Shown: one piece after another, positions 37,154 through 47,377 of the stretch | Position numbering within the stretch: the first letter of the stretch is position 1 | Layout of the letters: the number at the start of each line of letters is the position of its first letter | Assembly: GCF_002280675.1 (NCBI RefSeq) | Contig: NZ_NCEN01000019.1 | Span: 26,998-90,997 of the forward strand | Length of the DNA: 64,000 nucleotides | Direction of reading: 5' to 3' | DNA from: Novosphingobium sp. 32-60-15 | Lineage (GTDB): Bacteria > Pseudomonadota > Alphaproteobacteria > Sphingomonadales > Sphingomonadaceae | Position numbers and translations under genes: made by a program | The notes under the pieces: generated by a model | Told to the model about the DNA's origin: nothing | Seen by the model: only the letters and a program-made list of their open reading frames with translations | The model's database searches: none

Positions 37154-39799
37154 TTACCCGGCCAAAACAGCGCGGGCCGCAGCGACGGCATCCGCAGCCT
37201 TCGTACCATCTGGCCCGCCGCCTTGCGCCATGTCAGGACGGCCACCGCCACCCTTGCCGCCCAGCGCCGCAACGCCTGCGCGCACAAGATCAACCGCGCT
37301 GACTTTGCCGACAATGTCCTCTGTCACGGCTGCTGCAATGCTGGCTTTGCCTTCATTCACCGCCACGATCACCGCAACGCCGGAACCCAGTCGTTGCTTG
37401 GCCTGATCAAGCAGTCCGCGCAAATCCTTGGGGTCAAGGCCTTCCAGCACCTGGCCCGAAAACTTCACACCGTTGATCTCTTCGTCTGCATTCTCGGCCT
37501 TGGCTGAGCCGCCGCCAAGTGCCAGCGCCTTCTTCGCCTCAGCCAATTCGCGCTCAAGCTTCTTGCGCTCTTCCATAAGCGCGGCAACGCGGGCTTCAAC
37601 GTCTTCAGGCGTGGTGCGCAAGATGGCAGCCGTGTTCTTGAGCGCATCTTCACGCGCGATGAACCACTGGCGCGCGCCCTCACCCGTCAGCGCCTCGATC
37701 CGGCGTACACCCGATGACACCGCGCTTTCCGAAACGATGCGAAACACACCGATGTCGCCCAATGCACGGACATGGGTGCCGCCGCACAGTTCGACCGAAT
37801 AGTGCTTGTCCGCCACACGGCCCATGCTGAGCACGCGAACTTCATCGCCATACTTCTCGCCAAACAGCGCCATTGCGCCCGCTTCGATAGCGTCATCGGG
37901 CGTCATCAACCGCGTGCTGACAGTCTCGTTCGCGCGGATCTCAGCATTCACTTCAGCCTCGATTGCCGCGATGTCTTCGCTTGTCAGCGCCGTCGGCTGC
38001 GAGAAGTCGAAGCGCAAACGGTCTGCCGCAACAAGCGATCCCTTCTGCGTGACATGGCCACCCAGACGCCCGCGCAAAGCCGCGTGCAGCAAGTGCGTTG
38101 CCGAATGGTTTGCGCGGATCGCATCGCGGCGCGCGAGGTCAATATCCAGCTTCACCACATCGCCGACCTTGATCGAACCGGCATCAACCACCGCGTTGTG
38201 CGCATGCAAACGCCCCAGCGGTTTTGACGTATCGCCCACCGTCAGCGCCAGCCCGTCAACGCCGGTAATTGTGCCTGCATCGCCCGACTGGCCGCCGCTT
38301 TCGCCATAGAAAGGCGTTTGGTTGACGATGACCGTTACAGTCTCGCCAGTGCTTGCCGCAGAAACTTCCTTGCCATCTTTCACAAGCGCGACGACTTGCG
38401 CTTCACCCGTGGTTGCAGTGTAGCCGGTAAATTCGGTCGCGCCGACGCGTTCGGCGATATCAAACCAGACTTCACCATCCGCCGCCTGGCCCGATCCCTT
38501 CCACGCTGCCCGAGCCGCTGCCTTTTGCTGCGCCATCGCCGCATCAAAGCCTTCACGGTCAACGCTGATCCCGCGTGCGCGCAGGGCGTCCTCGGTCAAG
38601 TCATAAGGGAAGCCGAATGTATCATAGAGCTTGAACGCAGTCTCGCCGGGCAGCTTATCGCCTTCACCCAACGCGCCGGTCGTCTCATCAAGCAGCTTGA
38701 GCCCGTTCGACAGCGTGCGGCGGAACTGCACTTCTTCGCGCAGCAATGTTTCTTCGATCAACGGCTGCGCCCGGCCGAGTTCGGGATAAGCCGCGCCCAT
38801 TTCTGCCACCAGCGCAGGCACCAAGCGGTGCATCAACGGATCGCGCGCGCCCAGCAAGTGCGCATGACGCATGGCGCGGCGCATGATCCGCCGCAGCACA
38901 TATCCGCGGCCTTCGTTCGAAGGCAAAACGCCATCGGCCAAAAGGAAGCTGGTCGACCGCAAGTGATCGGCGATCACGCGGTGGCTGGCGCGCTGATCGC
39001 CCTCAGCCCTGACCGAGGTGAGGCTTTCAGACGCTGCAATCAGGGCCTTGAAGGTGTCGGTGTCGTAATTGTCATGTTCGCCCTGCATCACCGCAGCGAT
39101 GCGCTCCAGCCCCATGCCGGTGTCGATGCTCGGCTTGGGCAGGTTGCCGGTAATCTCGCCAGCAGTCTGTTCAAACTGCATGAATACGAGGTTCCAGATT
39201 TCAATAAACCGGTCGCCATCCTCTGTGGGCGATCCCGGAGGGCCGCCCCAGATGTGATCGCCATGATCGAAAAAGATTTCCGAACACGGTCCACACGGAC
39301 CATCATCGCCCATCGCCCAGAAGTTGTCCTTCGTGGCAATGCGGATGATGCGGTCTTCGGGCAGTCCGGCGATCTTCTGCCACAGCGCGAACGCCTCATC
39401 ATCGGTGTGATAGACGGTGGCGATCAGCTTTTCTTTGGGTAAACCCCATTCGCGGGTCAACAGCGTCCAGGCATGCGTGATCGCCTGCTCTTTGAAGTAA
39501 TCGCCGAACGAGAAGTTGCCGAGCATCTCGAAGAACGTGTGGTGGCGCGCGGTATAGCCCACATTATCAAGATCGTTATGCTTGCCGCCTGCGCGCACGC
39601 ACTTTTGCGATGATGTGGCACGCGGCGTTGCCCGTGTTTCCAACCCGGTAAACACGTTCTTGAACGGCACCATGCCCGCGTTCGTAAACATCAGGGTCGG
39701 GTCGTTGTAAGGCACAAGTGGAGCAGACTGTACCACGTCATGGCCAGCAGAGCCGAAGTAGTCGAGGAAGGAGCGGCGGATTTCGTTCGTCGATGTCAT
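37154..39799 (-). CDS. alaS: Alanyl-tRNA synthetase
   Basis: An 881-residue class II synthetase. The N-terminal catalytic core starts [15 protein letters not shown] with motif 1 to 3 features ([24 protein letters not shown] block, [20 protein letters not shown]); the editing domain has the zinc ligands in [12 protein letters not shown] and CGGTH; a C-terminal coiled-coil and C-Ala domain end at 881. It charges tRNA-Ala and clears Ser and Gly mischarging. It is separated from the antiporter gene by a 53-bp convergent gap. Confidence 0.98.
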   Translation of the reverse strand: MTSTNEIRRSFLDYFGSAGHDVVQSAPLVPYNDPTLMFTNAGMVPFKNVFTGLETRATPRATSSQKCVRAGGKHNDLDNVGYTARHHTFFEMLGNFSFGDYFKEQAITHAWTLLTREWGLPKEKLIATVYHTDDEAFALWQKIAGLPEDRIIRIATKDNFWAMGDDGPCGPCSEIFFDHGDHIWGGPPGSPTEDGDRFIEIWNLVFMQFEQTAGEITGNLPKPSIDTGMGLERIAAVMQGEHDNYDTDTFKALIAASESLTSVRAEGDQRASHRVIADHLRSTSFLLADGVLPSNEGRGYVLRRIMRRAMRHAHLLGARDPLMHRLVPALVAEMGAAYPELGRAQPLIEETLLREEVQFRRTLSNGLKLLDETTGALGEGDKLPGETAFKLYDTFGFPYDLTEDALRARGISVDREGFDAAMAQQKAAARAAWKGSGQAADGEVWFDIAERVGATEFTGYTATTGEAQVVALVKDGKEVSAASTGETVTVIVNQTPFYGESGGQSGDAGTITGVDGLALTVGDTSKPLGRLHAHNAVVDAGSIKVGDVVKLDIDLARRDAIRANHSATHLLHAALRGRLGGHVTQKGSLVAADRLRFDFSQPTALTSEDIAAIEAEVNAEIRANETVSTRLMTPDDAIEAGAMALFGEKYGDEVRVLSMGRVADKHYSVELCGGTHVRALGDIGVFRIVSESAVSSGVRRIEALTGEGARQWFIAREDALKNTAAILRTTPEDVEARVAALMEERKKLERELAEAKKALALGGGSAKAENADEEINGVKFSGQVLEGLDPKDLRGLLDQAKQRLGSGVAVIVAVNEGKASIAAAVTEDIVGKVSAVDLVRAGVAALGGKGGGGRPDMAQGGGPDGTKAADAVAAARAVLAG

Positions 39800-39842
39800 A
39801 GCCTGCCGATTAGGCGAGCGTTTGACGCGCTACAAGCACGTT

Positions 39843-40673
39843 TCATCCATTAGTGTGATCGGATGTTGCGGTTACAAGCCACGCGGCGGCAGGGAAAGTC
39901 ACGCGAGCACCATCAAAATGCGCTTCAACCAAGGCCAAGAGATGCTTTTCGAAGTCCGCCCTCTCCTCGGGCGGGAGTGTGCGCAGGGCAAAAGCGGATG
40001 GACCGATTCGCCGAAATAGCGCCATAGCCTCGGCTACGGCATCAGGCCCCACCCCTGCCACATATGCGAAATCGACAGGCCTTAACGCCAATTCGCGCCA
40101 TCCGGCCAAACACCGGCGAACATGGTCTGGGTCGGCAAAGGCGAATGGGCCGGGCGCATATGGCTGCACCGGGGCACTTTGCGCGGCTGGCAAAAGTTCA
40201 GCGATGGCTGCGGCCCAAATGTTCTCTGACGGCTTGCGAAAACACGTGAACACGAGCCGCGCATTTGCGGCGGCCTGTGCAGCCAGATGCCTGAACGCCG
40301 CCGGTGGGTCGTCAAAAAACATTACGCCGTGACGGGACACATAAAGATCAGGAGTCCCGCCGGGGCAGGACCACTTCGCGGCATCGGCAAGCTCGAATGA
40401 CAAGTTGCGCGTTTCGGCGGAACGCAGTTTTGCTGCAGCGATCAGGTCTGGAGAGACATCGACACCGGACACTTGCGCGTCAGGACGATCGGCTGCAACG
40501 GCCATTGCGACCTCACCTGCTCCGCATCCGATATCAACGATGCAGCTGCCCGGTTCGGCTGCAATCGCTGAGAGCAATTGCGGCGTCAGTTCTGAAAAAC
40601 TTGTGTCGGTGCGCTGCCATTCGGTCGCCCAGTTGCGGCCAACCCCGCCTTGCCAATCTTTGATATCCGTCAT
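39843..40673 (-). CDS. Class I SAM-dependent methyltransferase
   Basis: A 276-residue protein with a Methyltransf_11/25-type fold. Motif I VDIGCGAGE is at about residues 46-54 and motif II contains VSGVDVSPDLIAAAK. The C-terminal half is helical. The substrate, protein, lipid or small molecule, cannot be told. It is the last gene before alaS on the same strand but 43 bp away, so co-transcription is possible. Confidence 0.85.
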   Translation of the reverse strand: MTDIKDWQGGVGRNWATEWQRTDTSFSELTPQLLSAIAAEPGSCIVDIGCGAGEVAMAVAADRPDAQVSGVDVSPDLIAAAKLRSAETRNLSFELADAAKWSCPGGTPDLYVSRHGVMFFDDPPAAFRHLAAQAAANARLVFTCFRKPSENIWAAAIAELLPAAQSAPVQPYAPGPFAFADPDHVRRCLAGWRELALRPVDFAYVAGVGPDAVAEAMALFRRIGPSAFALRTLPPEERADFEKHLLALVEAHFDGARVTFPAAAWLVTATSDHTNG

Positions 40674-40723
40674 GCTCGAAGGCTAATGCCGAAGTCCGTT
40701 TAGAGCAAGGTTGGCCCAACAAG

Positions 40724-41350
40724 TTACATCGTAAAGTAAGTGCCGCCTTTCACGCGCGCGCGCTGCCAGGCTGGACGGGCATGAATGGCGGCAACAAAGG
40801 CAGCAAGCTTGGGCAACTTGGCACCCTGCCCCTGCATCACCGCCACTTCTGCAGGGAAGCTCAACATTACATCGGCTCCGGTCCAAGTATCACCGATGAA
40901 ATGACCGGATGGACGCAAGATGTGTTCCATGTAGCCAAAATGGGCAGCGAGTTGATCTGCGATGCGCGGCGCGATTGGTGCTGCAGCCTCGCCAAGCTTT
41001 GCTGTGTAAAGCTGCAACAGCACCGGCGTCATTGCCGAACCTTCGGCAAAATGCATCAATTCAAGATGACGCAGTGCATCATCAGTGCCGGGCGCTGGCA
41101 GCCATGCTCCATTGCCGTAACGCTCACACAATGTTTGAACAATCGCCGCCGATTCTGCGATCACACGCCCATCGATTTCCACGAGTGGTGACTTACCCAG
41201 CGGGTGCACGGCCTTCAATTCTGGCGGCGCCAGGTTTGTCAGGGCATCCCGCGTATAGTGCCGGATCTCATATTCACGACCCAGTTCTTCCAATAGCCAA
41301 AGGATGCGCTGCGAACGGCTGTTGTTGAGGTGGTGAACGATGATCGACAT
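40724..41350 (-). CDS. Glutathione S-transferase family protein
   Basis: A 208-residue GST. The N-terminal thioredoxin-like domain has HHLNNSRSQRILWLLEEL (with Ser in the place of the catalytic residue, beta-class-like) and the cis-proline segment GKSPLVEIDG, with AESAAIVQTL binding the gamma-glutamyl group. The all-helical C-terminal domain contains GADVMLSFPAE. GGAGAAG supports ATG 41350. The substrate is unknown. Confidence 0.88.
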   Translation of the reverse strand: MSIIVHHLNNSRSQRILWLLEELGREYEIRHYTRDALTNLAPPELKAVHPLGKSPLVEIDGRVIAESAAIVQTLCERYGNGAWLPAPGTDDALRHLELMHFAEGSAMTPVLLQLYTAKLGEAAAPIAPRIADQLAAHFGYMEHILRPSGHFIGDTWTGADVMLSFPAEVAVMQGQGAKLPKLAAFVAAIHARPAWQRARVKGGTYFTM

Positions 41351-41406
41351 TGCACTTCTCCAAATTATTAATCGGGAGGTTAACGCGCAACTTGGCCCAT
41401 GGGTAC

Positions 41407-41450
41407 CAAAAAACCCGCGTATTCCTGCCGGGGAATACGCGGGCTCTTTG
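41407..41450 (-). terminator. Rho-independent terminator of recA
   Basis: On the minus strand CCCGCGTATTCC pairs with GGAATACGCGGG around a short loop and is followed by TTTTTT. It lies about 60 bp after the recA stop and in front of the glutathione S-transferase gene. Confidence 0.92.
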
Positions 41451-41500
41451 GTTTGGTCAGCCGCCGCACTGGTCAATATGCGGCCTACTGCCTTGAAGGA

Positions 41501-42571
41501 TCAAACGTCGTCGTCCGCGTCCGGGCCCGCCATCAATCCTTCGGCAACCTGATCGGTGCGGCCGCGAATCGCAGCTTCGATGCGGTTGCAGATCTCCATG
41601 TTCTCACGCAGGAAGTTCTTGGAATTCTCACGCCCCTGCCCGATGCGGATAGAGTCGTAACTGAACCAGGCGCCTGACTTTTCAACCACACCGGCCTTCA
41701 CGCCAAGGTCGAGAATTTCGCCAATCTTGGAAATGCCTTCGCCATACATGATGTCGAATTCGACTTGCTTGAACGGCGGCGCGACCTTGTTCTTTACGAC
41801 CTTAACGCGCGTTGCGTTGCCGACGATTTCATCGCGGTCCTTGATCTGACCTGTGCGGCGGATGTCGAGACGGACCGAAGCGTAAAACTTCAAGGCATTG
41901 CCGCCGGTCGTCGTTTCAGGATTGCCGTACATCACGCCAATTTTCATGCGCAGCTGGTTGATGAAGATCACCATGCAGCGCGAACGGCTGATCGATCCGG
42001 TCAACTTGCGCAGCGATTGGCTCATCAAGCGGGCTTGAAGGCCAACGTGGCTGTCGCCCATTTCACCCTCGATTTCGGCACGAGGAACAAGAGCGGCAAC
42101 CGAATCGACCACAAGCACGTCAATTGCATTCGAACGCACCAGCGTGTCGACGATTTCCAGTGCCTGCTCACCCGTATCAGGCTGCGAGACGATCAGTTCG
42201 TCAATGTTCACGCCCAGCTTGCGCGCATAGACCGGGTCAAGCGCGTGCTCGGCATCAATGAACGCAGCGGTGCCGCCGCCCTTCTGGGCTTCGGCAATCA
42301 CATGCAATGCAAGCGTGGTTTTGCCCGAGCTTTCCGGACCATAGATTTCAATCACACGGCCACGCGGCAATCCGCCGACGCCAAGCGCGATATCAAGCCC
42401 AAGCGAGCCGGTGGAAATTGCCTCCACTTGCATGGTTTCTTTCGAGCCCAGCTTCATTGCCGAACCCTTGCCGAACGCACGGTCAATTTGCGCAAGGGCT
42501 GCGTCGAGCGCCTTTTGACGATCCATGTCCTTGATCTTACCTTCCTCGATGAGCTTGAGCTGTGCCGCCAT
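41501..42571 (-). CDS. recA: Recombinase RecA
   Basis: A 356-residue RecA. Walker A GPESSGKT is at 78-85, the LexA-cleavage/catalytic Glu lies in [13 protein letters not shown] loops L1 and L2 are in [18 protein letters not shown] and [11 protein letters not shown], and the acidic tail ends DADDDV. It catalyses strand exchange and triggers LexA autocleavage. It is monocistronic, controlled by an SOS box 74 bp upstream, and ended by a terminator. Confidence 0.99.
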   Translation of the reverse strand: MAAQLKLIEEGKIKDMDRQKALDAALAQIDRAFGKGSAMKLGSKETMQVEAISTGSLGLDIALGVGGLPRGRVIEIYGPESSGKTTLALHVIAEAQKGGGTAAFIDAEHALDPVYARKLGVNIDELIVSQPDTGEQALEIVDTLVRSNAIDVLVVDSVAALVPRAEIEGEMGDSHVGLQARLMSQSLRKLTGSISRSRCMVIFINQLRMKIGVMYGNPETTTGGNALKFYASVRLDIRRTGQIKDRDEIVGNATRVKVVKNKVAPPFKQVEFDIMYGEGISKIGEILDLGVKAGVVEKSGAWFSYDSIRIGQGRENSKNFLRENMEICNRIEAAIRGRTDQVAEGLMAGPDADDDV

Positions 42572-42621
42572 GGCTACGTATCCCTTGCTAGAGTTGGCTC
42601 ACATGAACCGTCAACAAGGGC

Positions 42622-42650
42622 TTTGTACTCCTTGTGTTCCATTAGAACAA
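42622..42650 (-). promoter_or_regulatory. recA promoter
   Basis: On the minus strand TTGTTC (42645-42650), a 17-bp spacer and TACAAA (42622-42627) form a sigma-70-type promoter. The -35 overlaps one half of the SOS box, so LexA binding would block polymerase. Confidence 0.7.
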
Positions 42651-42659
42651 GAGGGGAAC
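42645..42659 (-). promoter_or_regulatory. LexA box (SOS box) of recA
   Basis: GTTC-CCCTCTT-GTTC on the minus strand is an exact alphaproteobacterial LexA site (GTTC-N7-GTTC), placed over the -35 element and ending about 74 bp upstream of the recA ATG. Confidence 0.93.
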
Positions 42660-42893
42660 AATATTTTTGTGCCTATACGGAATCAAGAGCAGCCAAATAC
42701 CTAAGCTGCAAGCGGAATTCCGCCAAAGCTGTTGACGAATGATCGGCAAAAATTGCCTGATCATCACAGCGCTCCATGCGCCAATCGCTTCGGATTTGGT
42801 GCAATAAGCGCCCGCGCCAAGCCTTTTCGGCAAAAGTCGCGATCTGAGTCGGCCCTGCCTCCCGAGTCTCGGGCGGCAGGGCAAACCATTGGG

Positions 42894-44249
42894 TCAAACT
42901 ACGCCAAACGCCAGCATGGCATCGGCAACCTTCTTGAAGCCTGCGATATTCGCACCCTTCACGTAATCCACATAACCGCCGCCTTGATCGCCATAGGCAA
43001 GGCAAGACTTGTGGATCCCGAGCATGATGTCCTTCAGCATCTGCTGCAATTCGTCTTCTTTCCACGAGCGCCGTTCAGAGTTCTGGCTCATCTCAAGGCC
43101 GGAAACCGCCACCCCGCCAGCGTTGGACGCCTTGCCGGGCGCGTAGAGGATCTTCGCGGCCTTGAACACGTGAACGCCGTCAAGATCGGTCGGCATATTG
43201 GCACCTTCCGACACCGCCTTGCAGCCGTTGGCGATCAGCATGCGGGCATCATCGCCGAGCAATTCGTTCTGCGTAGCGCACGGCAGCGCAACGTCGCACG
43301 GCACGCCCCACGGCGTCTTTCCGGCATGGAAGGTGGCCCCGGGATAGGCCTCGACATATTCTTCAATCCGCCCGCGACGATGCGTCTTGTGGCTTTTCAC
43401 CCAATCAATCTTTTCCTGATTGATGCCGTCGGGATCGTGAATGTAGCCTCCGGAATCCGACATCGTCAGGACCTTGCCGCCAAGCTGGACGATCTTCTCC
43501 GCAGCATGGGTCGCAACGTTGCCCGATCCTGAAATGACTGCCGTTTTGCCTTGCAGGTCTTCGCTCTTGGTCGCCAGCATGTTTGCGAGGAAATAGACCG
43601 CACCATATCCCGTTGCTTCTGTCCGGATAAGCGAACCGCCCCACTCAAGCCCCTTGCCCGTCAGTACGCCGGTGAAGTTGTTGGTGATGCGCTTGTACTG
43701 GCCGAACATGAAGCCAATTTCGCGCGCGCCCACGCCAATATCGCCTGCCGGAACATCGACATCCGCGCCGATGTGCCGGTAGAGCTCGGTCATGAACGAT
43801 TGGCAAAAGCGCATGATCTCACGCACGCTTTTGCCCTTGGGATTAAAGTTCGAACCACCTTTGCCCCCGCCCATTGGCAGGCCTGTCAGCGCGTTTTTGA
43901 AAGTCTGTTCAAACGCCAGAAACTTCAGCACTGACTCGGTGACCGAAGGGTGGAAGCGGATTCCGCCTTTGTATGGCCCGATCGCGTTGTTGTTCTGCAC
44001 CCGCCACCCACGCTGGACGCGGACATTGCCGTTGTCGTCTTCCCAGCAGACGCGAAACGACACGACGCGGTCAGGTTCTGCGATGCGGCGCAGGATTTGT
44101 TGGGCGTGATATTCTTCCTTGTCCTGCATGAACTCGAAGATGTCTTCGGCAACTTCTTGCACCGCCTGCACAAATTCAGGCTGATGGGCGTTTCGTTTTT
44201 TCACGCCCTCCATGAATGTCGGTAAATCGACATGATCGGTTACGGCCAC
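42894..44249 (-). CDS. gdhA: NADP-specific glutamate dehydrogenase
   Basis: A 451-residue hexameric-type glutamate dehydrogenase. Visible are GGIRFHPSV, the catalytic lysine in PMGGGKGGSNF, VPAGDIGVGAREIGFMFGQY, and the coenzyme-binding AVISGSGNVATHAAEK. Ser in the GSGNVA loop fits NADP(H) use, so its role is mainly ammonium assimilation to glutamate. GTG start at 44249 has GGGGAGAG upstream. The 150-bp leader contains G/C-rich inverted stretches but no riboswitch that I recognise. Confidence 0.96.
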   Translation of the reverse strand: MAVTDHVDLPTFMEGVKKRNAHQPEFVQAVQEVAEDIFEFMQDKEEYHAQQILRRIAEPDRVVSFRVCWEDDNGNVRVQRGWRVQNNNAIGPYKGGIRFHPSVTESVLKFLAFEQTFKNALTGLPMGGGKGGSNFNPKGKSVREIMRFCQSFMTELYRHIGADVDVPAGDIGVGAREIGFMFGQYKRITNNFTGVLTGKGLEWGGSLIRTEATGYGAVYFLANMLATKSEDLQGKTAVISGSGNVATHAAEKIVQLGGKVLTMSDSGGYIHDPDGINQEKIDWVKSHKTHRRGRIEEYVEAYPGATFHAGKTPWGVPCDVALPCATQNELLGDDARMLIANGCKAVSEGANMPTDLDGVHVFKAAKILYAPGKASNAGGVAVSGLEMSQNSERRSWKEDELQQMLKDIMLGIHKSCLAYGDQGGGYVDYVKGANIAGFKKVADAMLAFGVV

Positions 44250-44402
44250 AATTCTCTCCCCTGATTCGAACCTAAACTAGGCTTACCGTGGTGGCAGATG
44301 CGGCCCGTACCGCGGCGACTTCTGCCTAAGGGCCGAGTCGCGCTTTTGTTGGGGAGAGATTAGCGGCTTTTAGCTTTGGCAAAAGCACGGAAACGCATGG
44401 AC

Positions 44403-45137
44403 TTATCGGGGAGGCGCGTCCTCTTTCTTCTTAAACATTTTATCCAGCGCCGCTTTTACAGATTCACCCGCCGCCGCCTCGTCCAAAGTGGGGTCAGGTG
44501 CAGGCACCGAGTTTTCGCCAGACGGAATTTCGCTTACGGCAATACCTTCGGACGCTGAACCAGAAACGGGTGCTTGCAACGGTACGACCAGTTTAACCAG
44601 GCTGCCAAGTTGCTCGGCCAGGACCTTTTCCACTGCGCCCGAAATCGTGTCAGCTTTATATCGCATGTAGCCGCCAACAACGTATTCCCAGAGAATGCGG
44701 GTGCCCTTGCCGTTTGGCAGATCAACCGGCTTGAATGTGACCGTCATGGTGCCCGTGACTGCTTCTGATTGCAGCGGCCCCAACCCTCCGGTCATGCGCA
44801 AGGCGCGGTAAGGCTCGGCATAGAGCACACGCATGTGCATGACCGATCCCGGACGTTGGCTGACGGGTGCGTCTTTGGGCACGGGCAACTTTTCGCAGAA
44901 GCAACCGTTCGCCGACGGATCGAGGCTAAGGTTTACGGCTTCACCAGAGAACGTATGCCCATTGCTCCACCACTTTGCCGGGGAAACAAATGCGTTCCAA
45001 GCCGCCGCTGGCGGGGCTGCCACCTCGCCAGTAACGCGAATGACAAAACCGGCCTCGCTCTTTTGAACGACCTCAGCACACGCAGGAACGGCGAGACCCG
45101 AAAGCCCCGCCGCCAAAAATACCAGATACTTGCGCAT
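44403..45137 (-). CDS. Exported SRPBCC-fold protein
   Basis: A 244-residue protein with a signal peptide (MRKYLVFLAAGLSGLAVPACAE; the Cys in PACAE gives a possible but weak lipobox). A START/SRPBCC-type ligand-binding fold follows (ATG-like strand FVIRVTGEVAAPPAAAWNAF, then RALRMTGGLGPLQ). The C-terminus is acidic and low-complexity, ending KKKEDAPPR. Ligand and role are unknown. It lies 48 bp after adk on the same strand and so ends the spc-type cluster; this position is not conserved outside close relatives as far as I know. Confidence 0.7.
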   Translation of the reverse strand: MRKYLVFLAAGLSGLAVPACAEVVQKSEAGFVIRVTGEVAAPPAAAWNAFVSPAKWWSNGHTFSGEAVNLSLDPSANGCFCEKLPVPKDAPVSQRPGSVMHMRVLYAEPYRALRMTGGLGPLQSEAVTGTMTVTFKPVDLPNGKGTRILWEYVVGGYMRYKADTISGAVEKVLAEQLGSLVKLVVPLQAPVSGSASEGIAVSEIPSGENSVPAPDPTLDEAAAGESVKAALDKMFKKKEDAPPR

Positions 45138-45185
45138 GGAACGGCCCCTTCCGTCCGCGCCGGGACGGGCGAACCGAGATCACAA

Positions 45186-45836
45186 TTAGCGCCCGTTCAG
45201 GATCGCCTCAATAGCCGCAGTGACTTCGTCCATATCGGCCATACCATCGACGCGGGCAACAATACCGTTGCCTTCGTAGATCGGGAGGATCGGCGCGGTC
45301 TTGGCGCGATATTCCGCCATGCGCGTACGCACGGTTTCTTCGTTATCATCCGGACGGCGCTTAAATTCGTGGGAACCGCACTTGTCGCACGTGCCCTCAA
45401 CTACAGGCTTTTCGAACGTATCGTGATAGCCCTTGCCGCACGACGCGCAGGTATAACGGCCGGTGATACGCTCAACCAAGGCGTCCTCGTTCACGTCGAG
45501 TTCTACGACATGGTCAAGCTTGCGTCCGCGGCTTTCCAGGATTGCCTCAAGGGATTTTGCCTGCGGAGCGGTGCGCGGGTAGCCATCGAAAATCGCGCCT
45601 TGATCGGCAGGCATGGCATCGAGTTCATCGCCGATCAAAGCCGAAACGATATCATCGGAAACGAGTTGACCTGCTTCCATGACCGCTTTGGCTTTAAGAC
45701 CAACCGCGGTCTCCGCCTTCACGGCCGCGCGCAGCATGTCACCGGTGGAAAGCTGCTTCATGCCGTGGCGTTCGACCAGACGTTGAGCCTGCGTCCCCTT
45801 GCCTGCGCCCGGAGGCCCCAACAGGATAATGTTCAC
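45186..45836 (-). CDS. adk: Adenylate kinase, zinc-LID type
   Basis: A 216-residue kinase (AMP + ATP to 2 ADP). P-loop GPPGAGKGT is at 7-15; the LID has four Cys, 130, 133, 150 and 153, forming a structural zinc site; FDGYPRT and the arginines of the LID are present. The GTG start at 45836 follows secY by 28 bp. The secY-adk order is usual in alphaproteobacteria. Confidence 0.97.
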   Translation of the reverse strand: MNIILLGPPGAGKGTQAQRLVERHGMKQLSTGDMLRAAVKAETAVGLKAKAVMEAGQLVSDDIVSALIGDELDAMPADQGAIFDGYPRTAPQAKSLEAILESRGRKLDHVVELDVNEDALVERITGRYTCASCGKGYHDTFEKPVVEGTCDKCGSHEFKRRPDDNEETVRTRMAEYRAKTAPILPIYEGNGIVARVDGMADMDEVTAAIEAILNGR

Positions 45837-45864
45837 GAATTCATTCCCCTCTCAACCGGGCTTG

Positions 45865-47232
45865 TCAGCGCAGCCGACCCTTCAATTTGGCCTTCTTGAT
45901 CAAATCGCCATACTGGTGCGCCAGCAAGTGCGATTGAATCTGGGTGATCGTATCAACGGTGACGTTCACGACAATCAACAAGCTGGTGCCACCAAAGAAC
46001 ACAGCGCCCATTCCCGTCTCCGCCATAATCCATTCCGGCACGACGCAAACAACAGTGATGTAGGCCGCACCGAGCACGGTGATGCGCGTCAACACATAGT
46101 CCAAATAGTTCGCGGTGTTCTTGCCAGGACGAATGCCGGGAATGAACCCGCCGTTCTTCTTGAGGTTCTCAGCCGTCTCTTCAGGATTGAAAACAACCGC
46201 CGTGTAGAAGAACGCGAAGAAGATGATACCGGCCGCGTAGAGCAGCATGTAGAGCGGCTTGCCGTGCCCAAGATACTGGTTCAGCGTGACGATCACCTGA
46301 CCCATGGTTGTATCTGGCGAAATCGAGTTGCCCGCAAACTGGGTGATTGTCAGTGGCAAGAGCAGCAACGAACTCGCGAAAATGGGAGGAATCACGCCAG
46401 CAGTGTTAAGCTTCAACGGGAGGTGGCTGCTGTCGGCCTGCATCATTCCACGTTGAGTGGCCCGTTTGGGATACTGGATCAACAAACGCCGTGTCGACCG
46501 TTCAAAGAAGCAGATTGCTAGCACCAAGACGATCAGCATGATTACAATGCCGACGATCAGGAACGGCGAAATTGCGCCAGTCCGGCCACCTTCGAAAAGG
46601 TTGCCAAAGAACTTCGGCAGCTGGGCAACAATGCCAGCCATGATGATCAACGAAACGCCGTTGCCGATGCCGCGTGAGGTGATCTGCTCACCCAACCACA
46701 GCAGGAACATGGTCCCGCCGATCAGCGAGATCACAGCACCAACACGGAACAGCAGGCCGGGATTGACTACGGCCTGCAACCCGCTCGACGCACCGTATGC
46801 TTCAAGCCCGGAGGCGAGCACCCAGCCTTGAATGGCGGTCAGCAAAACAGCGCCGTAGCGCGTGTATTGGTTGAGCTTCTTGCGGCCGCTTTCGCCTTCC
46901 TTCTTCAACGCCGCAAGCGACGGATGAAGCGAGGCAGCCAATTGCACCACGATCGAAGCCGTGATGTAGGGCATGACGCCGAGCGCGATCAGGCTCATAC
47001 GTTCAAGCGAGCCGCCCGAGAATGCATTGAAAATGTCGAGCACGCCACCACGCGTCTGATCGTACAGCGTCTCCATAATCAGCGGATTTACACCCGGCAG
47101 CGGCACAAAGCTGAGGAAACGGAATACAATGAGCGCGCCCACCGTGAACCAGATCCGATTTTTAAGCTCGGTCGCTTTGGAGAAGTTGGCCAGACTGAGG
47201 TTGCTGGCGATATTATCGGCGCGTGATGCCAT
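45865..47232 (-). CDS. secY: Preprotein translocase subunit SecY
   Basis: A 455-residue protein with ten predicted membrane helices, the channel core of the Sec translocon. FLSFVPLPGVNP, FSGGSLERMSLIALGVMPYI and YLGHGKPLY are recognisable. It is the penultimate gene of the ribosomal cluster here and is separated from rplO by a hairpin. Confidence 0.98.
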   Translation of the reverse strand: MASRADNIASNLSLANFSKATELKNRIWFTVGALIVFRFLSFVPLPGVNPLIMETLYDQTRGGVLDIFNAFSGGSLERMSLIALGVMPYITASIVVQLAASLHPSLAALKKEGESGRKKLNQYTRYGAVLLTAIQGWVLASGLEAYGASSGLQAVVNPGLLFRVGAVISLIGGTMFLLWLGEQITSRGIGNGVSLIIMAGIVAQLPKFFGNLFEGGRTGAISPFLIVGIVIMLIVLVLAICFFERSTRRLLIQYPKRATQRGMMQADSSHLPLKLNTAGVIPPIFASSLLLLPLTITQFAGNSISPDTTMGQVIVTLNQYLGHGKPLYMLLYAAGIIFFAFFYTAVVFNPEETAENLKKNGGFIPGIRPGKNTANYLDYVLTRITVLGAAYITVVCVVPEWIMAETGMGAVFFGGTSLLIVVNVTVDTITQIQSHLLAHQYGDLIKKAKLKGRLR

Positions 47233-47337
47233 GTTCGGGGTTCAAGCCTTGCTGTGAGACAGGACATCTTGCCTGCCTCCATCATGTAGAGCTAGCCCAT
47301 ATAGTGCGAATTCGCGAAAGTCGAACCCGTGCAATGC

Positions 47338-47370
47338 CAAAATCCCCGCCTGCGTTACAGGCGGGGACTG
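47338..47370 (-). terminator. Hairpin between rplO and secY
   Basis: On the minus strand TCCCCGCCT pairs with AGGCGGGGA and is followed by TTTT. It could reduce transcription into secY and adk (partial terminator) or process the mRNA. Confidence 0.65.
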
Positions 47371-47377
47371 GAATGCT

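Larger units (their letters stand above)
42572..42893. other. Intergenic region between gdhA 3' end and recA
   Basis: The recA promoter and SOS box occupy 42622-42659. The rest (42660-42893) contains no credible gene or terminator for gdhA; an ORF reading across it lacks homology-like features and codon bias. Confidence 0.6.

Noticed and set aside
37772..39442. Long plus-strand ORFs opposite alaS
   Set aside because: Antisense shadows of alaS with no recognisable domain.
44250..44402. Riboswitch in the gdhA leader
   Set aside because: G/C-rich inverted stretches exist but no conserved core of a known glutamine or other riboswitch could be recognised.
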